From NCBI RefSeq assembly GCF_001654915.1, contig NZ_LXEQ01000019.1: a DNA stretch of 64,000 nt. One strand, 5' to 3'. This DNA comes from Buttiauxella ferragutiae. GTDB lineage: Bacteria > Pseudomonadota > Gammaproteobacteria > Enterobacterales > Enterobacteriaceae. Shown one piece after another: positions 42,996 to 51,801 of this stretch. The notes below the pieces were generated by a model. It did no database searches and was not told the DNA's origin. It was given only the letters and a program-made list of their open reading frames with translations. The first letter of the stretch is position 1. Each line of letters opens with the position of its first letter. The position numbers and the translations under genes were made by a program.

Positions 42996-44840
42996 CTACT
43001 CAAACATAAACAACGCCTTATCACGCAGTAAATGGTCGTTTCCACGGCGGCGGGTAAAACCAATGCGGTCGAAATATTCGAGAATTTGCACCGCAAGTTT
43101 ACGCCCCACGCCCAGGCTGTCGCGGAAATCTGCCGCGCTGGTGGCACCTTGCGTTTGATCCAGTTCACGGATCAAATTGGCGAAAACCTGAATCCGATCG
43201 TTACGATAATAACGATCTTTTATGATCGCCGTGACCAGCCCAAGTTGGGCGGCAAAGCGCAATAGCTGGCGCATTGCTTGTTCGTCTTGCTGAGTTTCCC
43301 GCGCTAAATCGCGTACCCACCATGGCTCATCACCAAATAACGCATCAACTTTTTGCCACACTGCCAGTTGTTCTGCAGAAAAACCCGGTTTGTGATCGGG
43401 CAGGTGCAGCCAGCCCTGGCGGCTAGCCAACAATCCTTCCTGACGCATTTTTTCTATCAGCGCCAGAACCAATGGTTCATCTTCACTCGGTAGTGCCATG
43501 CGGCGCAGGCGCTCGCGACCAGGGCCGGGTTGGTCATCATGCTGTTGATGATAACGTTCGAGAGTGTCGAGCAGTTTTTGTTTCCAGCGGGCGGCCATTT
43601 CATCGCTGAGCAAGCTGTTACCCGCGCGCAAAAAGTCGGGATGGGTCAGTAATTCCTGCAATCCCTGGGTCGTCAGTTGCCGTGCCCAGGCGAAGTCAGT
43701 TAGCGTAACGGCGCTGCGCTGCAAATGAATATCGAGCGTCTGGCGGTCAGTTTCCGCATGTTTAAGTTGCTGTAACCACGCCAAAAATGCGGGCTGACGT
43801 TTACCACGGCGTGGTGCATGCAGCAGTATTGCGCGCGCACCTGCAAGCGTAACCCGAGCACTAATATCACGCAGTACCAGACGGTCGTTTTCGGCAAGCC
43901 ACAGCGGGACATCTAAAACCAGTTCGGCAAGGTCATCTTCCAGTAGCGATATACGCCCGGTGACGTGGCTGGCAGCGTGGTGAATATGCAGCGGTTGCCA
44001 TTGTTGTAGTGGGGCGTGGCTTTGCAACTGAACAATCACCCGCTCTACCGGTTGCAGGGGTTTTTCAGCCAGTAACCAGTCGCCGCGTTTGATATCGAGC
44101 TTTTCCGCATCGCCGCTGATATTGAGCGCGATACGCTGCCCGGCACAGGCGGTGTCAGTTTTGCTGTTTTGCGCATGCAGACCGCGCACGCGCATCGGTT
44201 TATCGGCACCAGTTAGCCACAATGAATCGCCCACCTTCACTTCGCCACTTAACGCCGTGCCGGTCACCACCAGGCCAGACCCTTTTACGGTAAAAGCGCG
44301 GTCAATGGCGAGGCGGAAGCGGTGCTGACACGGATGTGCACGTTCGGGCAATGAAAGGAGGTGCGCACGTAGTTCGTCAATTCCGCTACCACTGGTGGCG
44401 GCGGTAACAAATAAAGTGGCATCTTGCCAGCCAAATTCACTGAGTGTTGCTAGTACTGCTTCGCGCACTTCATCAATACGCGATTCACTCACGCGGTCGG
44501 CTTTGGTTAAGGCGACAGTGAGCGACGGTTTCCCGGTTAATTGCAGGATGGCCAGATGCTCGCGTGTTTGCGCCATCACTCCGTCATCGCATGCCACCAC
44601 TAACAGCGCGTGATCGATGCCACCCACGCCCGCCAGCATATTGGCGAGGAATTTTTCATGTCCTGGCACATCAATAAAACCAGGAATGCGGCCATCGGGT
44701 TGCGGCCAGTAGGCGTAACCGAGGTCGATAGTCATGCCGCGTTTTTTTTCCTCTGGCAGACGGTCAGCATTCACGCCAGTTATGGCTTGCAGCAGGGTGG
44801 TTTTGCCGTGGTCAACGTGACCGGCGGTGGCAATAATCAT
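42996..44840 (-). CDS. selB: selenocysteine-specific elongation factor SelB
   Basis: SelB brings Sec-tRNA to UGA codons that carry a SECIS element. The 614 residues match E. coli SelB in length. The EF-Tu-like part starts MIIATAGHVDHGKTTLL, then DVPGHEKFLANML and LTKADR. The C-terminal winged-helix repeats bind SECIS RNA (ends GFTRRRGNDHLLRDKALFMFE). It overlaps selA by four bases. Confidence 0.96.
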   Translation of the reverse strand: MIIATAGHVDHGKTTLLQAITGVNADRLPEEKKRGMTIDLGYAYWPQPDGRIPGFIDVPGHEKFLANMLAGVGGIDHALLVVACDDGVMAQTREHLAILQLTGKPSLTVALTKADRVSESRIDEVREAVLATLSEFGWQDATLFVTAATSGSGIDELRAHLLSLPERAHPCQHRFRLAIDRAFTVKGSGLVVTGTALSGEVKVGDSLWLTGADKPMRVRGLHAQNSKTDTACAGQRIALNISGDAEKLDIKRGDWLLAEKPLQPVERVIVQLQSHAPLQQWQPLHIHHAASHVTGRISLLEDDLAELVLDVPLWLAENDRLVLRDISARVTLAGARAILLHAPRRGKRQPAFLAWLQQLKHAETDRQTLDIHLQRSAVTLTDFAWARQLTTQGLQELLTHPDFLRAGNSLLSDEMAARWKQKLLDTLERYHQQHDDQPGPGRERLRRMALPSEDEPLVLALIEKMRQEGLLASRQGWLHLPDHKPGFSAEQLAVWQKVDALFGDEPWWVRDLARETQQDEQAMRQLLRFAAQLGLVTAIIKDRYYRNDRIQVFANLIRELDQTQGATSAADFRDSLGVGRKLAVQILEYFDRIGFTRRRGNDHLLRDKALFMFE

Positions 44841-46225
44841 CGGTTCAGGCTCTCCATGAAACCAGCTTCATCTTCCAGACAGCGTAAATCCAGCCATAAA
44901 CGCCCATCGTTGATGCGGCCAATAATCGGTGTGGATGAATCGCGCAGGTTCTCTACCAGCGTGTTTAGCGTGGTGCCGCGGCCATCTTTTGGTGTGAAAG
45001 TCAGCGCTGAGCTGGGTAAGCGGTCAACCGGTAGCGATCCGCTGCCAATTTGCGATAAGCAAGGCTCGACGCAAACAGTAAACTGCTCGCCATATTTACC
45101 CTCAAAAGCAGGCAACAGACGCTGTGCAAGGTCTGTGATTTCACTGGCATCACGGGTTAACAGGCGTAACGTCGGCAATCTTTCAACCAGCGTTTCTGGA
45201 TGTTGATACAGACGTAATGTGGCTTCCAGTGCCGCAAGTGTCATTTTATCGGCGCGCAACGCGCGTTTGAGAGGATGTTGCTGAATGCGGGCAATCAGCT
45301 CTTTTTTGCCAACGATAATGCCCGCTTGAGGACCACCAAGCAGTTTGTCGCCGGAGAAACTCACCAGGCTTACGCCTGCGGCAATTAGCTGTTGCGGCAT
45401 CGGTTCTTCCGGCAAACCCCACTGGCTGAGATCAACCAGCGAGCCGCTACCGAGGTCAGTCACAACAGGAATGTTCAGTTCGTTGCCTAGCTCGACAAGC
45501 TCGGCTTCGTCGACTGCTTTAGTAAAGCCCGCAATTTGGTAGTTACTGGTGTGGACTTTCATCAGTAACGCGGTGTTTTCACCGGCGGCCTGACGGTAGT
45601 CTTTCAAATGTGTGCGGTTGGTGGTGCCGACTTCGACCAGCTGGCAGCCTGCCTGGCGCATCACATCCGGGATACGGAATGCTCCACCGATTTCCACCAG
45701 TTCACCACGAGATACCACGACTTCTTCGCCACTGGCGCAGGCCGCCAGCATCAACAGCACCGCCGCCGCGTTGTTATTGACGATGCAGGCATCTTCCGCA
45801 CCGGTCAGCTCGCAAAGCAGGGATGCCAGCGCTTTATCGCGATGCCCACGTTCCGCGCCGTCTAAGTCATATTCCAGCGTGACGGGAGTGCGCATCACTT
45901 GTGTCACAGCTTCAATTGCCGCTTCAGACTGCAATGCACGGCCAAGATTGGTATGCAGTACCGTGCCCGTCAGGTTAAACACCGGCTGCAACGCGCTGCG
46001 CAGGCCCGATTCAAGACGTGCCTGCACTTGTGCTGCCCAATCGTCATTCCAGTCAGGCAGTTGTTCCTGAGTGCGGATATGCTCGCGCGCGGTTTCCAGC
46101 ATCGTGCGTAAGGTATTAACCACCTGAGAGTGGCCAAAATTGCGCAGCACCTCGCAAAATGAGGTATCACGTAACAGTTTGTCGATGGCAGGAAGTTGGC
46201 TGTACAAGGTGCGATGGGTAGTCAT
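44837..46225 (-). CDS. selA: selenocysteine synthase SelA
   Basis: SelA is the PLP enzyme that converts Ser-tRNA(Sec) to Sec-tRNA(Sec). The 462 residues compare with 463 in E. coli. The PLP lysine is in SFSGDKLLGGPQAG, and the core NLTGTVLHTNLGRA is kept. The start MTTHRTLYSQLPAID at 46225 matches the family; the frame is open ten codons further up. It is followed by selB in one operon, which shows that this organism can make selenocysteine. Confidence 0.96.
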   Translation of the reverse strand: MTTHRTLYSQLPAIDKLLRDTSFCEVLRNFGHSQVVNTLRTMLETAREHIRTQEQLPDWNDDWAAQVQARLESGLRSALQPVFNLTGTVLHTNLGRALQSEAAIEAVTQVMRTPVTLEYDLDGAERGHRDKALASLLCELTGAEDACIVNNNAAAVLLMLAACASGEEVVVSRGELVEIGGAFRIPDVMRQAGCQLVEVGTTNRTHLKDYRQAAGENTALLMKVHTSNYQIAGFTKAVDEAELVELGNELNIPVVTDLGSGSLVDLSQWGLPEEPMPQQLIAAGVSLVSFSGDKLLGGPQAGIIVGKKELIARIQQHPLKRALRADKMTLAALEATLRLYQHPETLVERLPTLRLLTRDASEITDLAQRLLPAFEGKYGEQFTVCVEPCLSQIGSGSLPVDRLPSSALTFTPKDGRGTTLNTLVENLRDSSTPIIGRINDGRLWLDLRCLEDEAGFMESLNR

Positions 46226-46261
46226 AACAAGCCGCAGAGTGGTGAAATTTCGCATTAGTTT

Positions 46262-46283
46262 ACAGGGGGAGTTGGCCCCCTGT
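46262..46283 (-). other. hairpin between yibF and selA
   Basis: Perfect 8-bp stem ACAGGGGG / CCCCCTGT with a 6-base loop, in the 70-base gap between yibF and selA. There is no T-run on either side, so it is an intercistronic hairpin rather than a full terminator. Confidence 0.5.
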
Positions 46284-46295
46284 CATGGCGGGAGA

Positions 46296-46904
46296 TCATG
46301 CTGTTGGCGGTTCTGTCCTGGCAAAACTTTCCCGTTCGAAAAGTTTCTCGACCAGTTTCACCAGATGTGGCCGCTCTACACACCAGCCTGGGGAAACGCG
46401 GCGGAAATTGAGATATCCCACTGCACATGCCACCGCAATGGTTGCCACACACAGGTTTTCGGCATTCAGTTTTTTATCCGCGGCGTATTGTTCGAGCAGC
46501 GTCAGGCCACGGCTAATTTTTTCCCGTTGGCGAAGCAGTTCGACTTCAGATTGCTGTTCGATTGGGCGCTGGCGTTCGCGTACTGAAACCAGAGCGGCAT
46601 CCATGATGCCATCGGCAAGGGCCTCCATTTGGCGCATTTGTAATGCGGCTTGAGGCTCACGCGGGATAAGAGTTGGGGCAATATTCAACAGCTCGAGGTA
46701 TTCCGCAATCACCGGGGAGTCGAACCAGTATTCGCCCTCGTCGGTGACCAGCGCAGGTACTTTGCCCAGCGGATTGTAATGGGGCGTGGTGCTTTCGGAT
46801 GTCCACGGGTTGTCGTTTACGAATTCAAAAGTGATGCCTTTTTCCAGCAGTATCACCGATATTTTGCGCACATACGGGCTGGTGTAATTACCGATAAGTT
46901 TCAT
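46296..46904 (-). CDS. yibF: YibF, glutathione S-transferase-like protein
   Basis: This 202-residue protein has the length of E. coli YibF. It has an N-terminal thioredoxin-like domain (MKLIGNYTSPYVRKISVILL, then NPLGKVPALV) and an all-helical C-terminal domain. No transferase activity or substrate is established. The start at 46904 matches the family; four codons upstream another ATG is in frame. It precedes selA as in E. coli. Confidence 0.92.
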   Translation of the reverse strand: MKLIGNYTSPYVRKISVILLEKGITFEFVNDNPWTSESTTPHYNPLGKVPALVTDEGEYWFDSPVIAEYLELLNIAPTLIPREPQAALQMRQMEALADGIMDAALVSVRERQRPIEQQSEVELLRQREKISRGLTLLEQYAADKKLNAENLCVATIAVACAVGYLNFRRVSPGWCVERPHLVKLVEKLFERESFARTEPPTA

Positions 46905-47069
46905 TACATCGTCCATTTTTAATCGACAAACGGTAAGTATGGATCAGGATGCATGAAAAAGTAGTGAAGAGTCGCCTGCCGCTGCGCTGTAATTTTATAA
47001 CAAAATGAAATGAACGCTTTCGCGATGACTGCCCTGGAGAGCAGTAGGAAAATTTCGATGAAGATATTT

Positions 47070-47085
47070 TGTGATTAATGTCACA
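47070..47085. promoter_or_regulatory. CRP site 1, mtl operon
   Basis: TGTGA-TTAATG-TCACA is a perfect CRP palindrome. It lies in the 484-base gap between yibF and mtlA. That gap otherwise shows only the further CRP sites and A+T-rich promoter sequence. Confidence 0.8.
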
Positions 47086-47113
47086 TATAAATAACAAAGT
47101 GATAATCGAGAAA

Positions 47114-47129
47114 TGTGATTTTAATCACA
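47114..47129. promoter_or_regulatory. CRP site 2, mtl operon
   Basis: TGTGA-TTTTAA-TCACA is a second perfect CRP palindrome, centred 44 bases (about four helical turns) from the first. Confidence 0.8.
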
Positions 47130-47230
47130 CATGCGGGTCAATTCAGCGCAAAAAATAGCTGCTGTGTTTTTTTTACACATCAATTATGTGATCAAGATCT
47201 CCTGATCATGCTTCGTTACACCCAGTGATG

Positions 47231-47246
47231 AGTGATCTATATCACA
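47231..47246. promoter_or_regulatory. CRP site 3, mtl operon
   Basis: AGTGA-TCTATA-TCACA differs from the perfect CRP palindrome at one base. A weaker candidate with only the left half (TGTGATCAAG) lies near 47187. E. coli mtl is known for several CRP sites. Confidence 0.65.
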
Positions 47247-47388
47247 TAAAATCCCGTGTACTGGACAGCTTAACGATTCAGTGCCAGATTCGCCTCACTT
47301 AGAGCATCTGGCAGCACTGCTTGCCACCACATTAACAATAAACCTCGGGCTGCTTTTTCAGCACGTGAACACAATAAGGGGTGTGCGT

Positions 47389-49308
47389 ATGTCATCCGAT
47401 ATCAAGATCAGAGTGCAAAGCTTTGGTCGTTTCCTGAGTAACATGGTAATGCCAAACATCGGCGCATTTATCGCCTGGGGTATTATCACGGCGTTATTTA
47501 TTCCAACTGGTTGGTTGCCAAGCGAGACACTGGCGAAACTGGTTGGCCCGATGATTACTTACCTGCTGCCGTTGCTCATCGGTTTTACCGGTGGTCGCTT
47601 AATCGGTGGCGACCGTGGTGGTGTGGTCGGTGCGATCACCACTATGGGTGTTATCGTCGGTGCGGATATGCCGATGTTCCTCGGTGCGATGATTGCCGGT
47701 CCTCTGGGTGGTTGGGCAATTAAACATTTTGACGCATGGGTTGATGGCAAGATCAAATCCGGCTTTGAAATGCTGGTGAACAACTTCTCCGCTGGCATCA
47801 TCGGTATGATTCTGGCGATTCTGGCGTTCATGGGTATCGGCCCTGCGGTTGAAGTCCTGTCCAAAATTCTGGCGGCGGGCGTTAACTTCATGGTTGTCCA
47901 TGACATGCTGCCGCTGGCGTCTATCTTCGTAGAACCTGCGAAAATCCTGTTCCTGAACAACGCAATCAACCACGGTATCTTCTCGCCGCTGGGTATTCAG
48001 CAGTCCCACGAGCTGGGCAAATCAATCTTCTTCCTGATTGAAGCAAACCCAGGCCCTGGTATGGGCGTGCTGATGGCGTACATGTTCTTCGGTCGTGGTA
48101 ATGCTAAGCAGTCTGCGGGCGGCGCGGCAATCATCCACTTCCTGGGCGGTATCCACGAAATTTACTTCCCATATGTGCTGATGAACCCACGTCTGATCCT
48201 CGCCGTTATTCTCGGCGGTATGACTGGCGTGTTTACGCTGACTATTCTGAACGGCGGCCTGGTTTCTCCGGCATCTCCGGGTTCAATACTCGCGATTCTG
48301 GCGATGACGCCAAAAGGTGCTTACTTCGCTAACATCGCGGCAATCGTTGCGGCAACAGCCGTGTCCTTCGTGGTTTCTGCCATCTTGCTGAAAACAAGCA
48401 AGGTTAAAGAAGAAGACGACATCGAAGCAGCGGCTCGCCGTGTGGAAGAGATGAAAGCTGAATCCAAAGGTGGCGCTACGCCACTGGCGGTCGGTGCTGG
48501 TCTGTCTAACGACCTCAGCCACGTACGTAAAATCATCGTAGCGTGCGATGCAGGCATGGGTTCAAGTGCGATGGGTGCGGGTGTGCTGCGTAAGAAAGTC
48601 AGCGATGCGGGCCTGAAAAATATCTCCGTAACTAACTGTGCAATCAACAGTTTGCCGGATGACGTTGACCTGGTGATTACGCACCGTGACCTGACCGAAC
48701 GTGCGATGCGCCAGGTTCCACAGGCACAGCATATTTCCCTGACTAACTTCCTCGACAGCAGCCTGTACTCCAACCTGACCGAGCGTCTGGTGGCCTCTCA
48801 TAACCTGAGCGAGAAAGAAGTTAAGGTGATGAGCAGCCTGGAAGACAGCTTTGTGCCAAGCGAAGAAGGGCTGTTCCGCCTTGGTGCCGGTAACGTGTTC
48901 CTTGGCCTGACTGCGACAACCAAAGAAGAAGCGATTCGCTTTGCCGGTGAGCAACTGGTGAACGGCGGTTACGTACAGCCTGAATATGTTGATGCGATGT
49001 TTGAACGTGAAAAACTGACCCCAACTTATCTGGGCGAAGGCATTGCCGTTCCGCACGGTACGGTTGAAGCGAAAGACCGCGTCCTGAAAACTGGCGTTGT
49101 GTTCTGCCAGTATCCGCATGGTGTTCACTTCGGTGAAGAACCTGATGATATTGCCCGCCTGGTTATCGGTATTGCCGCTCGCAATAACGAACACATCCAG
49201 GTTATCACCAGCCTGACCAACGCGCTGGATGATGAGTCAGTGATTGAGCGCCTGGCGAACACCACCAGTGTTCAGGAAGTGCTCGACCTGCTGGCAGGTA
49301 AGAAGTAG
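47389..49308 (+). CDS. mtlA: mannitol PTS permease EIICBA
   Basis: MtlA takes up mannitol and phosphorylates it to mannitol 1-phosphate. The 639 residues (E. coli 637) hold the membrane EIIC part, then EIIB with the phospho-cysteine in VACDAGMGSS, then EIIA with the active histidine in AVPHGTVEAKD. AAGGGG precedes the ATG at 47389. The frame is open upstream, but the family starts MSSDIKI. Three CRP sites lie upstream. Confidence 0.96.
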   Translation: MSSDIKIRVQSFGRFLSNMVMPNIGAFIAWGIITALFIPTGWLPSETLAKLVGPMITYLLPLLIGFTGGRLIGGDRGGVVGAITTMGVIVGADMPMFLGAMIAGPLGGWAIKHFDAWVDGKIKSGFEMLVNNFSAGIIGMILAILAFMGIGPAVEVLSKILAAGVNFMVVHDMLPLASIFVEPAKILFLNNAINHGIFSPLGIQQSHELGKSIFFLIEANPGPGMGVLMAYMFFGRGNAKQSAGGAAIIHFLGGIHEIYFPYVLMNPRLILAVILGGMTGVFTLTILNGGLVSPASPGSILAILAMTPKGAYFANIAAIVAATAVSFVVSAILLKTSKVKEEDDIEAAARRVEEMKAESKGGATPLAVGAGLSNDLSHVRKIIVACDAGMGSSAMGAGVLRKKVSDAGLKNISVTNCAINSLPDDVDLVITHRDLTERAMRQVPQAQHISLTNFLDSSLYSNLTERLVASHNLSEKEVKVMSSLEDSFVPSEEGLFRLGAGNVFLGLTATTKEEAIRFAGEQLVNGGYVQPEYVDAMFEREKLTPTYLGEGIAVPHGTVEAKDRVLKTGVVFCQYPHGVHFGEEPDDIARLVIGIAARNNEHIQVITSLTNALDDESVIERLANTTSVQEVLDLLAGKK

Positions 49309-49335
49309 CAGTGGTGGTGTGGGTGGCTCCGGTCG

Positions 49336-49457
49336 CCCTCACCCCGGCCCTCTCCCCCAGGAGAGGGTGAATACCGATCTAGTTCCCTCTCCCTCAGGAG
49401 AGGGTGAATACCGATCTAGTCCCCTCTCCCTCAGGGAGAGGGTTAGGGTGAGGGTGG
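49336..49457. repeat. GAGAGGG-type repeat with a 37-bp tandem duplication, mtlA-mtlD
   Basis: The outer arms are CCCTCACCCCGG and GGTTAGGGTGAGGG. Inside, a 37-base unit (AGGAGAGGGTGAATACCGAT... ending CTCTCCCTC) is present twice, starting at 49359 and 49396, followed by a partial third. Related CCTCACCCGAACCCTCTCGG follows at 49473-49492. It lies between two genes of the mannitol operon. Confidence 0.85.
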
Positions 49458-49521
49458 TCAGCACCGCATACCTCCTCACCCGAACCCTCTCGGGTGATTC
49501 AAATTTAAGAAGGTGAACGAC

Positions 49522-50667
49522 ATGAAAGCATTACATTTTGGCGCAGGTAATATCGGACGTGGCTTTATCGGCAAACTGCTGGCAGATGCCGGTATCCAAC
49601 TGACCTTTGCGGACGTCAACCAAACCGTTCTTGATGCGCTGAACGCGCGCCATAGCTACCAGGTTCACGTGGTGGGCGAGCAAAAGCAAATCGATACCGT
49701 TTCTAATGTGAATGCCGTCAGCAGCATCGGTGACGAGGTCGTCACGCTGATTGCAGAAGTTGACCTGGTCACCACGGCTGTTGGACCAGTCGTGCTGGAA
49801 CGTATCGCGCCAGCAGTGGCAAAAGGGCTGGTTCTGCGTCGCACCAATGGTAATGAAAAACCACTGAACATTATCGCTTGCGAGAATATGGTGCGTGGCA
49901 CCAGCCAGCTTAAAGCGCATGTGATGAAGGCGCTTTCTGAGGATGATCAAGCCTGGGTTGAGCAGCATGTTGGCTTCGTGGATTCCGCGGTTGACCGCAT
50001 CGTGCCTCCTTCTGAATCTGCCACTAACGATCCGCTTGAAGTCACAGTTGAAACATTCAGCGAATGGATTGTTGATAAAACTCAGTTCAAAGGTGACCTG
50101 CCAAACATTCCTGGCATGGAACTTACTGATAATCTGATGGCGTTTGTTGAGCGTAAACTCTTCACGCTGAATACCGGCCATGCTATAACCGCGTACCTTG
50201 GTCAGCTTGCGGGTCTCCAGACCATTCGCGATGCGATTCTCGATGAGAAAATCCGTGCGGTGGTGAAAGGCGCAATGGATGAAAGTGGTGCGGTGCTGAT
50301 CAAGCGTTATGGCTTTGATGCAGACAAGCATGCGGCCTATATCCAGAAAATCCTCGGTCGTTTCGAAAACCCGTATCTGAAAGATGATGTGGAACGCGTT
50401 GGCCGCCAGCCACTGCGTAAATTAAGCGCGGGCGACCGACTGATTAAACCGTTATTGGGCACTATCGAATACGGTTTACCGCACCAATTCCTGGTTAAAG
50501 GTATTGCCGCGGCGATGCATTATCGCAGCGAGCAAGATCCACAAGCGCAGGAACTGGAACAGTTACTGGCAGAAAAAGGCCCACAAGCAGCGCTGGCTGA
50601 AATCTCTGGCCTTGATGCTAACAGCGATGTTGTTGCTGAAGCGGTGAATGCTTATAACGGCAAATAG
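49522..50667 (+). CDS. mtlD: mannitol-1-phosphate 5-dehydrogenase
   Basis: MtlD oxidises mannitol 1-phosphate to fructose 6-phosphate with NAD+. The 381 residues (E. coli 382) start MKALHFGAGNIGRGFIG, a nucleotide-binding loop. The catalytic Lys region GDRLIKPLLG and ENMVRG are kept. AAGAAGGTG precedes the ATG; a GTG three codons earlier lies in the ribosome site and was dropped. Confidence 0.96.
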   Translation: MKALHFGAGNIGRGFIGKLLADAGIQLTFADVNQTVLDALNARHSYQVHVVGEQKQIDTVSNVNAVSSIGDEVVTLIAEVDLVTTAVGPVVLERIAPAVAKGLVLRRTNGNEKPLNIIACENMVRGTSQLKAHVMKALSEDDQAWVEQHVGFVDSAVDRIVPPSESATNDPLEVTVETFSEWIVDKTQFKGDLPNIPGMELTDNLMAFVERKLFTLNTGHAITAYLGQLAGLQTIRDAILDEKIRAVVKGAMDESGAVLIKRYGFDADKHAAYIQKILGRFENPYLKDDVERVGRQPLRKLSAGDRLIKPLLGTIEYGLPHQFLVKGIAAAMHYRSEQDPQAQELEQLLAEKGPQAALAEISGLDANSDVVAEAVNAYNGK

Positions 50668-50678
50668 TGATGCAAAGC

Positions 50679-50700
50679 GGGTGCAGTAGACGCTGCACCC
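50679..50700 (+). other. hairpin between mtlD and mtlR
   Basis: Perfect 8-bp stem GGGTGCAG / CTGCACCC with a 6-base loop, then AATAATACTTTTAG. It may partly terminate transcription before mtlR, which would keep the repressor level low. Confidence 0.6.
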
Positions 50701-50728
50701 AATAATACTTTTAGTGATGTAGGCAAAG

Positions 50729-51256
50729 ATGGAAGAAACCCAGGCCTTTGAAAACCGTGTGCTTGAGCGTCTTAATGCCGGCAAAACCGTACGCAGCCTG
50801 CTGATTGCTGCTGTCGAGCTTCTCACCGAAGCGGTTAATATCCTGGTGATTCAGGTCTTCCGTAAAGACGACTATGCGGTGAAATATGCCGTTGAACCGT
50901 TGCTGGAAGGGGATGGCCCGTTAGGGGAGCTTTCTGTACGCCTCAAACTCATCTACGGCCTTGGCGTGCTTAATCGCGCGGAGTACGAAGATTGCGAGCT
51001 GCTGATGGCGCTGCGTGAAGAACTTAATCACGACGGTAACGACTACAAATTTACCGACGATGAAATGCTTGGCCCGTTTGGTGAATTGCATTGTGTTTCC
51101 GCTCTGCCTCCGACGCCAAAGTTTGTGGATGGCAGCGATCCTGAGCTGATTGCCATGCAGAAACAGCGTTATCAGCAAATTGTTCGTTCCACGATGGTGC
51201 TCTCTTTAACCGAGCTGATCTCACGGATCAGCTTAAAAAAAGCCTTCCAGAAGTAA
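50729..51256 (+). CDS. mtlR: mannitol operon repressor MtlR
   Basis: This 175-residue protein matches E. coli MtlR (195) from its internal METQ-like start onward (MEETQAFENRVLERLNAGKTVRS, without the first 20 residues). An in-frame TAG just upstream rules out the longer form here. MtlR represses mtlADR but has no clear helix-turn-helix and may act through a partner. AGGC precedes the ATG. Confidence 0.94.
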   Translation: MEETQAFENRVLERLNAGKTVRSLLIAAVELLTEAVNILVIQVFRKDDYAVKYAVEPLLEGDGPLGELSVRLKLIYGLGVLNRAEYEDCELLMALREELNHDGNDYKFTDDEMLGPFGELHCVSALPPTPKFVDGSDPELIAMQKQRYQQIVRSTMVLSLTELISRISLKKAFQK

Positions 51257-51339
51257 TTCTGACCGAACTCCCTTTTCGCCCTCTTAAGCCGAATGGTGTA
51301 TCCTTGCCAGCAATGAAAGTTATTCACGGTTAATTAAAA

Positions 51340-51702
51340 ATGAAAGAAATCGAAAAAGCAGAAATCAAACGTCTTAGCGATCGCCTCGATCTTATCCGTC
51401 ACGAGATGCCTGAACTGCATCTGATCAATGACGCTGAAAAGTACGCTGAGATGGAAAAAGAGAAAGCGAAGCTGGAAATTGAGATCGTGCGCCTGCAAGC
51501 GGTGCGCAACCAGAAGCTGAGCAAAGAAGCGCAAAAGCTGATGGCGCTGCCGTACAAGCGTCCAATTACCAAGAAAGAACAAGCCAACATGGGTGCCCTG
51601 AAAAAAGCAGTGCGCGGCCTGGTTATCGTGCATCCAATGACGGCGTTAGGCCGTGAGATGGGTCTCGAAGAAATGACTGGTTTTTCTAAGACTGATTTCT
51701 AA
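51340..51702 (+). CDS. yibL: YibL, ribosome-associated protein
   Basis: This 120-residue basic, helical protein is the length of E. coli YibL. It has a charged coiled-coil-like middle (EKYAEMEKEKAKLEIEIVRL) and the tail MGLEEMTGFSKTDF. E. coli YibL is found with ribosomes, but its role is not known. It follows mtlR as in E. coli. Confidence 0.92.
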   Translation: MKEIEKAEIKRLSDRLDLIRHEMPELHLINDAEKYAEMEKEKAKLEIEIVRLQAVRNQKLSKEAQKLMALPYKRPITKKEQANMGALKKAVRGLVIVHPMTALGREMGLEEMTGFSKTDF

Positions 51703-51720
51703 TCTGGCTTTAGTCAATAT

Positions 51721-51792
51721 GTCGGGGGCGCTGCGCTTGCCCGACCTACTGGTTATCGTTCGTAGGGCGGATAAGCGCAAGCGTCATCCGCC
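51721..51792. repeat. REP-like pair, yibL-ghrB
   Basis: Inverted units GTCGGGGGCGCTGCGCTTGC.. and GTAGGGCGGATAAGCGCAAG.. lie between the convergent yibL and ghrB. The first unit has G/C changes that keep its own stem. Confidence 0.85.
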
Positions 51793-51801
51793 AACAATCA
51801 A

